Below are positions 59,357 to 64,000 of a DNA stretch of 64,000 nt, one piece after another. Every line of letters begins with the position of its first letter. Within the stretch, counting starts at the first letter, position 1. The stretch spans positions 94,449-158,448 of the forward strand of contig CAZZEH010000002.1 of NCBI GenBank assembly GCA_964653095.1, read 5' to 3'. The position numbers and the translations under genes are program-made. This DNA is from JAMLHH01 sp964653095. Its GTDB lineage: Bacteria > Bacteroidota > Bacteroidia > Chitinophagales > JADIYW01. The notes under the pieces were generated by a model, which was not told the DNA's origin, did no database searches, and was given only the letters and a program-made list of their open reading frames with translations.

Positions 59357-60214
59357 TTGTCTTCAAAAGTAACTATTATTGAATGCCCGAGAGATGCCAT
59401 GCAGGGCATTAAGACATTTATTCCTACAGAAAAAAAAATAGAATATTTAAACAGCCTTCTTAAGGTTGGTTTTCATACATTGGACTGCGGAAGTTTTGTG
59501 TCTTCGAAAGCGATCCCCCAGATGGCAGATACTTACAAGGTAATTCCCAAACTCGATCTGGATGATACGGATACAGAACTGTCAGTTATTGTCGCCAACA
59601 GCAGAGGAGCAGATTTAGCCTGCGAGTTTGATGAGATTTCCTATCTCGGTTATCCTTTTTCTGTTTCTGAAGAATTTCAGCTGAGGAATGCCAACTGTAC
59701 TATGGAAGAGTCTATGAACAGAGTAGAGGAGATATTGAACACCTGTGAGATTTATGGTAAAAAACTGATTTTATATCTTTCAATGGGCTTTGGGAATCCA
59801 TACGGTGAAATATATCATCCTGATATTGTGGCACATTGGGTGGACAGATTGAGCGAATCGGGGATTCGACTGTTCTCTGTATCAGATACGATAGGTGTGG
59901 CTCAGCCTGATCTTATAAAAGAACTTTTTTCCATTCTGTACCACGATTTTTCTGAACTGAGCTTTGGTGCTCATTTTCATACGACTCCCGATAAATGGGA
60001 AGAGAAAATAGAAGCAGCTTATGAATCCGGTTGCAAACGGTTTGACGGAGCTATCAAAGGATACGGAGGATGCCCTATGGCAAAAGATGATTTAACGGGA
60101 AATATGCCTACAGAAAATATGATAGAATATTTTGAAAGCAGAGGTATAAGTACCGGTTTGGACAGGGAACTTTTTGCGGAGTCCATGAGAATCAGCACGA
60201 GTGTTTTCGGATAG
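59357..60214 (+). CDS. hydroxymethylglutaryl-CoA lyase family protein
   Basis: A 285-residue TIM-barrel lyase of the HMGL-like family. HMG-CoA lyase splits HMG-CoA to acetoacetate and acetyl-CoA in leucine breakdown. Seen: ECPRDAMQG (9-17, normally ECPRDGxQ), LDCGSFVSSKAIPQMAD, the metal His pair in FGAHFHTTP, and the catalytic loop GGCPMAKDDLTGNMPTENM with its Cys. There is no ATG before the conserved ECPRD, so the start is TTG 59357. No other leucine-degradation gene is adjacent. It converges on ald with four bases between stops. Confidence 0.87.
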   Translation: MSSKVTIIECPRDAMQGIKTFIPTEKKIEYLNSLLKVGFHTLDCGSFVSSKAIPQMADTYKVIPKLDLDDTDTELSVIVANSRGADLACEFDEISYLGYPFSVSEEFQLRNANCTMEESMNRVEEILNTCEIYGKKLILYLSMGFGNPYGEIYHPDIVAHWVDRLSESGIRLFSVSDTIGVAQPDLIKELFSILYHDFSELSFGAHFHTTPDKWEEKIEAAYESGCKRFDGAIKGYGGCPMAKDDLTGNMPTENMIEYFESRGISTGLDRELFAESMRISTSVFG

Positions 60215-60218
60215 TGAG

Positions 60219-61430
60219 TTAAAATTTGCTTGCAAGCAGTAAATCCAGGTTTCTGTATTTCAAATCGTATTTTGAAGCGATATATTCTTTGGTGAGCATA
60301 CCTTTGTAAAGATATACTCCATTTCTAAAGTAAGGATCTGCATTTATTAACAGTTCAGTGCCGCCAAATTGTCCTACTTTTCTAAGTAGGGGCGTGAGTA
60401 GGTTACTCAGGGCATAAGATGCCGTTCTGGAAATTTCAGATGTGATATTTGGCACACAGTAATGAATTACTCCGTGTTTGACATAGATAGGATTATCTAA
60501 TTGCGTGACCATAGCTGTCTCAAAACAACCTCCTTTGTTGATGCAGGTATCAATGATTACTGCACCTTTTTTCATTTGAGTAATCATAGTCTCGGTAACG
60601 ATTGTAGGGCTTTGCCCGCTTATATGATGCAGAGCTCCAATGACCACATCGGCCCGCAAAAGATTCTTTTTGAGGTTTAGAGGGTCAATTACAGAGGTGT
60701 ACAAATTGTTGCCCAGCAATGCTTTTGCCTTTTCCAACAGTTGAATGTCATCGTCAAAAACCTGAACCGAAGCGCCCATTCCAATAGCGGATTTGGCGGC
60801 TGCTATTCCTACATTTCCCGCCCCAATAATGAGTACTTTGCACGGTGGCTGCCCTGCGATACCTCCGATAAGAATGCCTTTCCCGTATTCATTACTCAGA
60901 TATTTTCCGGCTAAAATTATTGAATAATGACCGGCAAGATTTCCCATAGATTCTAAATAAGGAAAATAATTTTTGCTACTCTGAATATAATCATATGCAA
61001 TAGCCGTTACCTTGAGCTGCATCAGCCCTTTTAGCGTGCTTTTGTTGAGAGAAGGAAGAAGTATTGGCGAAAAGACGACCTGATTTTGTTTTAAATATTG
61101 GATATCATTAGCAATGACGGGTGCGGTTTTTAAAATAATATTGGATTTGAAAACTTCATCTTTTGATGAAACCAATTGTGCTCCGGCATTTGTGTATTCG
61201 TAATCTTCAAAGTTGGAGTGCTCGCCGGCTCCCGCTTCTACAACTATTCTGTGCCCCATTCCGGTGAGGGCGGCGATGGAGTTGGGAGTCAGAGCAATTC
61301 GTTTTTCCTGAAATTCTGTTTCTTTTGGGATGCCGATATAAAGAGATTCCTTGATTGGAAATATTTCGGCCAGGGCTTCCTGAGGAGTCAGTTTAAATTC
61401 TTTTTTAATCTTTTCTATGGTGGTCTCCAT
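60219..61430 (-). CDS. ald: alanine dehydrogenase
   Basis: Ald interconverts alanine and pyruvate plus ammonia with NAD. The 403 residues are about 30 longer than the usual 370 because of an N-terminal helix (METTIEKIKKEFKLTPQEALAEIFP). Then come GIPKETEFQEKRIALTPNSIAALTGMGHRIVVEAGAGEHSNFEDYEYTNAGA-type PNT N-domain, and the Rossmann VLIIGAGNVGIAAAKSAIGMGASVQVFD (about 204-231). The ATG lies inside the 3' end of tsaE (26-base overlap), so translation is coupled. A transhydrogenase alpha subunit is excluded by the length and the conserved alanine-dehydrogenase C-terminal part. Confidence 0.9.
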   Translation of the reverse strand: METTIEKIKKEFKLTPQEALAEIFPIKESLYIGIPKETEFQEKRIALTPNSIAALTGMGHRIVVEAGAGEHSNFEDYEYTNAGAQLVSSKDEVFKSNIILKTAPVIANDIQYLKQNQVVFSPILLPSLNKSTLKGLMQLKVTAIAYDYIQSSKNYFPYLESMGNLAGHYSIILAGKYLSNEYGKGILIGGIAGQPPCKVLIIGAGNVGIAAAKSAIGMGASVQVFDDDIQLLEKAKALLGNNLYTSVIDPLNLKKNLLRADVVIGALHHISGQSPTIVTETMITQMKKGAVIIDTCINKGGCFETAMVTQLDNPIYVKHGVIHYCVPNITSEISRTASYALSNLLTPLLRKVGQFGGTELLINADPYFRNGVYLYKGMLTKEYIASKYDLKYRNLDLLLASKF

Positions 61431-61848
61431 GCCGTTGTTTTTTCAGTTTGAGTAATCGATAGTCGGGAAAAATTTCTATCGTAATCGCAAGATAGCTTTC
61501 CGGCAACAAATTAGAGATTTTTTCCGGCCATTCTATCCAGACCAATTCACCGCTGTGGAGGATTTCTTCTATTCCTGCCTCAAATGCTTCCTGCTCGTCT
61601 TTAAGCCTGTATGCATCTATGTGATAAATTTTTCCGCCGGGATATACATATTCATTGACGATAGTGTATGTCGGGCTTGTTACTTTGTCTGCCGAGCCTG
61701 TTTTTGCAGCAAGAGCCTGAATCAGAGTCGTTTTGCCGGCACCCAAATCTCCGCTAAAAGTCCATATTCTTTGATTGCCGGCTGTGGAGGATATTAAATC
61801 TGCAGCTGTATTCAAATCATTCAGACTGTATTGGAAATCTTTAATCAT
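61405..61848 (-). CDS. tsaE: tRNA threonylcarbamoyladenosine biosynthesis ATPase TsaE
   Basis: TsaE is the ATPase partner of TsaB-TsaD in making the universal t6A37 of ANN-reading tRNAs. The 147 residues have Walker A GDLGAGKTTLIQAL (33-46), the family's SPTYTIVNEY (about 58-67), HIDAYRL (about 75-81) and the LVWIEWPEKI segment (about 100-109). Length and motif order are standard. It lies between the DUF3298 lipoprotein (16 bases) and ald (overlapping). Confidence 0.94.
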   Translation of the reverse strand: MIKDFQYSLNDLNTAADLISSTAGNQRIWTFSGDLGAGKTTLIQALAAKTGSADKVTSPTYTIVNEYVYPGGKIYHIDAYRLKDEQEAFEAGIEEILHSGELVWIEWPEKISNLLPESYLAITIEIFPDYRLLKLKKQRHGDHHRKD

Positions 61849-61864
61849 AGTAAGAATAGAAAAG

Positions 61865-62701
61865 CTAATCTGTTTTTGTAATAAATCTGTAATAGGGCGA
61901 TTTATTTAAAAGCAGTGGTTTTATTTCTTCGGAGGACAATTTGACTTTGCTTGGACCAAAGGCATATGCGGCAATTTCGTAACTGTTGTAGTAAAACTCA
62001 ATGCCTTCTTTGGTAATTTTAAAGTTTGTATTGGCATTAAATGCGCCTTCTTCCTCAAATTCTTCATTAAATACATAGCTTTTCCAGTCGCCCTCCGGCA
62101 GAGATTTATTTTTATCGTTCACAAAAGCTTCGAGTCTCAGTTTATTGAGGTCTGAAACTTTAGCTGAGTCTATAATATCAAACAGCTTAACTTCTTTCCC
62201 GCTGTTGATGTCAAATGTTTTGTAAAGAGTGTATGTATTTGGATGTGCACCGCCGAGATAAGACGATTCAGTAAAAGAGAGTGTAATGAGCGGACCCAGT
62301 TTTGATTCGATATCAATGGATTTATCTACCAACCATCCCGGAGCAAAATCTCTGTCTTCATACACATTTTTGTGTTCCCGAAAAAGCTTTTCTGCCTGCT
62401 TTTTAATGTCAGGCTTTTTGGCTGCCGATGTGGAAGTGTCCTGAATAAAAGCATATATCTGCTTATTAATTTTCTCCAATACTTCGGAAGATATTTCATC
62501 TGTAATTTGCGGATATGAAACTTTGTATTGGCTTTGAAGCGCCGGATCCGATTGAAGCTCATCATCCGTATAGTCAAAGTTCTGTTGTTTGTAAAGAATG
62601 GTCTCAGATACGATAAGCTCATTTTGATTATCCTGATTTTTACAGGAATTAGTCAATAATATTCCAAATGGAATAAAAATAAAGAATATAGTTTTTCTCA
62701 T
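61865..62701 (-). CDS. DUF3298/DUF4163 domain-containing lipoprotein
   Basis: A 278-residue lipoprotein. The start used here is ATG 62701 (MRKTIFFIFIPFGILLTNSC), which gives a proper signal with lipobox Cys20; the frame is open upstream to 62779 but that lead is unlikely. The mature part matches the RsiV-like pattern: N-terminal DUF4163-type strands (KVSYPQI, LEKINKQIYAFIQD) followed by the DUF3298 end with LSFTESSYLGGAHPNTYTLYKTFDINSGKEVKLFDII and YEIAAYAFGPSKVKLSSEEIKPLL. These domains occur in envelope proteins, some lysozyme-sensing; the role here is unknown. It leads the operon with tsaE and ald. Confidence 0.82.
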   Translation of the reverse strand: MRKTIFFIFIPFGILLTNSCKNQDNQNELIVSETILYKQQNFDYTDDELQSDPALQSQYKVSYPQITDEISSEVLEKINKQIYAFIQDTSTSAAKKPDIKKQAEKLFREHKNVYEDRDFAPGWLVDKSIDIESKLGPLITLSFTESSYLGGAHPNTYTLYKTFDINSGKEVKLFDIIDSAKVSDLNKLRLEAFVNDKNKSLPEGDWKSYVFNEEFEEEGAFNANTNFKITKEGIEFYYNSYEIAAYAFGPSKVKLSSEEIKPLLLNKSPYYRFITKTD

Positions 62702-62861
62702 GATTGTGTATATAAATAATCTAAGTGTAAAAATAATAAATTTTAAGGCGTTATGGATAACTCTTAATTTGACTTTCAAATGAATAAAGGCTAAACATAA
62801 TCCTCATTTTATTGTTCCAAATCTGTGCCACGAACGAAGAATTTTGGCCAAAAAAACGAAT

Positions 62862-62880
62862 TGTACATCGATTCTGTACA
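62862..62880. promoter_or_regulatory. TGTACA-N7-TGTACA repeat before yggS
   Basis: Two copies of the self-complementary hexamer TGTACA, seven bases apart, in the 253-base divergent spacer between the DUF3298 operon and yggS. It may be an operator; no promoter box could be placed with it. The rest of the spacer shows nothing I can name. Confidence 0.25.
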
Positions 62881-62954
62881 GTTTAGCGTTTTCTTAATAA
62901 AGATTCAAAAAATCGGTAAAATGAGGGGTGAGCAAAAAAATAAAAAACTGACAA

Positions 62955-63692
62955 ATGAATGAAAATGAACTTATAACCCAAAATATTCTGAAAATAAGAG
63001 AACGGATACATTCTGCCTGTGAATTGTCAAAACGAAATCCCTCGGAAGTACGCCTTTTGCTTGCGACAAAAACTGTAACCGCAAAAAGAATTAAAATGGC
63101 ATTTGAATCCGGTTGTACGTTAATCGGTGAAAATAAAATTCAGGAAGTGAGAGAAAAATATGAAGATTTGAAACAAATACCTCATCAGTCTCATTTTATT
63201 GGCCATTTACAGAGTAACAAAATCAAAGAAATTTTGCGTTATAATGTGGACTGCATTCAGAGTTTAGACAGAATGAGTCTTGCCCGGAAGCTCCAAAATC
63301 GTTTGGAATTTGAAAATAAAACGATGGATGTTTTGCTTCAGTTCAACACTTCTTTTGAGGAAAGTAAATTTGGTATGAATCCAGAGCATGCGGTAGAGTT
63401 TGCCAAAGAAGTTTCAAAACTAAACCGCATTCGGGTAAAAGGTCTGATGACAATCGGACTTTTCAGTGCAGAGCCGGAAAAAGTCAGAAAATGTTTTCAA
63501 AGATTAAAGAAAGCACAGGAAGAAATAGTTTCAGCTCAAATCCCTAATATTGAAATGAAGGAGTTATCTATGGGAATGAGCGGGGACTTGGAAATCGCCA
63601 TTGAAGAGGGAGCTACGATTATTAGGGTAGGAACTGCGGTATTTGGTGAAAGGATGTATCCAGATAGCTATTATTGGAATGAGAAAAAGTAG
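62955..63692 (+). CDS. yggS: YggS family pyridoxal phosphate homeostasis protein
   Basis: A 245-residue PLP-binding TIM barrel of the YggS/PLPBP family, which buffers vitamin B6 and amino-acid pools and has no known catalytic activity. The PLP Lys is in LLLATKTV (Lys39). Further landmarks: IGENKIQEVREKYEDL, HFIGHLQSNKIKEIL (about 77-91), GLMTIG, LSMGMSGDLEIAIEEGATIIRVGTAVFG (about 206-233). Full length and intact. It is monocistronic; no pilT/comG-type neighbours. Confidence 0.93.
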   Translation: MNENELITQNILKIRERIHSACELSKRNPSEVRLLLATKTVTAKRIKMAFESGCTLIGENKIQEVREKYEDLKQIPHQSHFIGHLQSNKIKEILRYNVDCIQSLDRMSLARKLQNRLEFENKTMDVLLQFNTSFEESKFGMNPEHAVEFAKEVSKLNRIRVKGLMTIGLFSAEPEKVRKCFQRLKKAQEEIVSAQIPNIEMKELSMGMSGDLEIAIEEGATIIRVGTAVFGERMYPDSYYWNEKK

Positions 63693-64000
63693 TTTTTCAT
63701 TTCATAGGCGTAATAATCCCAATTTATTTTATCTGATAATAAGATTAAACAGTACTCTTTATTGACAAAGCCCATCAATGTCAGTTTAAATAAGTCTCTC
63801 CGATTTGTATTTTTTTTTAACATATATATGCCAAGATGGTGCTCCTAAAATGGATGGATTGAGCCATTCTGTTCTTATGTAGAGATGAAAAATAGATTCC
63901 TGCATAGTGGACAAGTCAGGAGCAAAGTAAGTAGTGCTCATTTTTTATTATTAACCCGACACTATAATACCGATATTACGCTGCATAATTAATACTTTCG
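63693..64000. other. 308-base right-end segment without a clear gene
   Basis: AT-rich sequence after yggS up to the window edge. There is no strong hairpin terminator and no complete known gene. The only structured item is the 51-codon minus-strand frame at 63786-63941, listed separately. Confidence 0.5.
63786..63941 (-). CDS. possible 51-residue small protein
   Basis: An ATG at 63941 (minus strand) opens a 51-codon frame ending TAA at 63786-63788. Three in-frame stops (TAATAATAA) lie one codon before the ATG, so the start is well bounded. The product begins MSTTYFAPDLSTMQESIF and contains TEWLNPSILGAPSWHIY, an aromatic-rich composition not obviously random. No family is recognised. It could be a small gene, a remnant, or chance. 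Confidence 0.25.
   Translation of the reverse strand: MSTTYFAPDLSTMQESIFHLYIRTEWLNPSILGAPSWHIYVKKKYKSERLI

Noticed and set aside
62702..62779. Longer start of the DUF3298 lipoprotein at 62779
   Set aside because: It would bury the lipoprotein signal behind 26 extra residues; ATG 62701 gives a normal signal and lipobox.
1..64000. tRNA, rRNA, insertion sequence, integrase, toxin-antitoxin or CRISPR loci
   Set aside because: Reading both strands I found no T-arm signature, transposase, integrase or regular short repeats; small or divergent RNA genes could still have been missed.

Overview
The window reads as chromosomal DNA of a Bacteroidota bacterium, probably of the Chitinophagales/Saprospirales type (the finer placement is a guess). 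The evidence is: a PorP/SprF outer-membrane protein next to a PorE-like OmpA protein (type IX secretion, T9SS); a 2,998-residue secreted protein with a T9SS type A C-terminal sorting domain; a short primary sigma factor without region 1.1; the Bacteroidota promoter pattern TTG-N18-23-TAnnTTTG in front of many genes; families largely confined to this phylum (DUF2795, START-like, DUF4197, DUF4142); and an AT-rich base composition. No tRNA, rRNA, CRISPR array, insertion sequence or phage gene was seen.

Layout. 1-4.6 kb: DUF2795 protein, a ferritin-like metal-dependent hydrolase behind a perfect 20-bp palindrome, thiE, a type II NADH dehydrogenase and an ECI1-type enoyl-CoA isomerase. 4.6-7.8 kb: two T9SS-type genes (porP/sprF-like and porE-like). 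7.8-10.2 kb: a UPF0173 metallo-hydrolase-parA-parB operon on the minus strand. 10.3-14.5 kb: FMN reductase, an orphan peptide-binding lipoprotein and a DUF4838 lipoprotein. 14.6-22.1 kb: ilvE, an RsmF-like rRNA methyltransferase, ilvD, and the translation cluster thrS-infC-rpmI-rplT. 22.3-28.4 kb: SCP2 protein, a penicillin-acylase operon with two small uncharacterised genes, folP, and a VIT transporter/Ada-like methyltransferase operon. 28.6-37.4 kb: enoyl-CoA hydratase, fumC, cinA, DUF4197, asnA, a DUF4142-cupredoxin pair, an ECF sigma factor and gcvT. 37.4-47.5 kb: a 489-bp regulatory region, then a two-gene operon of a 198-residue exported protein and the giant repeat protein. 47.5-64 kb: ffh, gap, rpoD, START-like protein, cls, mutS, trmH-like, yraN, phosphoglucose/phosphomannose isomerase-lipB-hypothetical operon, HMG-CoA lyase-like gene, DUF3298-tsaE-ald operon, yggS.

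How the genes fit together. Most of the window is housekeeping: translation (thrS, infC, rpmI, rplT, tsaE), targeting (ffh), transcription (rpoD), repair (mutS, the methyltransferase), central and amino-acid metabolism (gap, fumC, ilvE, ilvD, ald, asnA, gcvT), cofactors (thiE, folP, lipB) and fatty-acid turnover (two crotonases, SCP2). The accessory parts are the T9SS genes, the giant T9SS cargo with its partner, and several lipoproteins. The best candidate for something little described is the 37.9-47.5 kb operon: a tandem array of about 14-15 Cys-containing PPC-like modules with no enzyme domain, translationally coupled to a small exported protein of unknown family. Gene packing is tight: several convergent pairs abut or overlap and several operons have 1-4 nt junctions. 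Several start codons are GTG or TTG, and several promoters lie so close to the start that leaderless mRNAs are likely.
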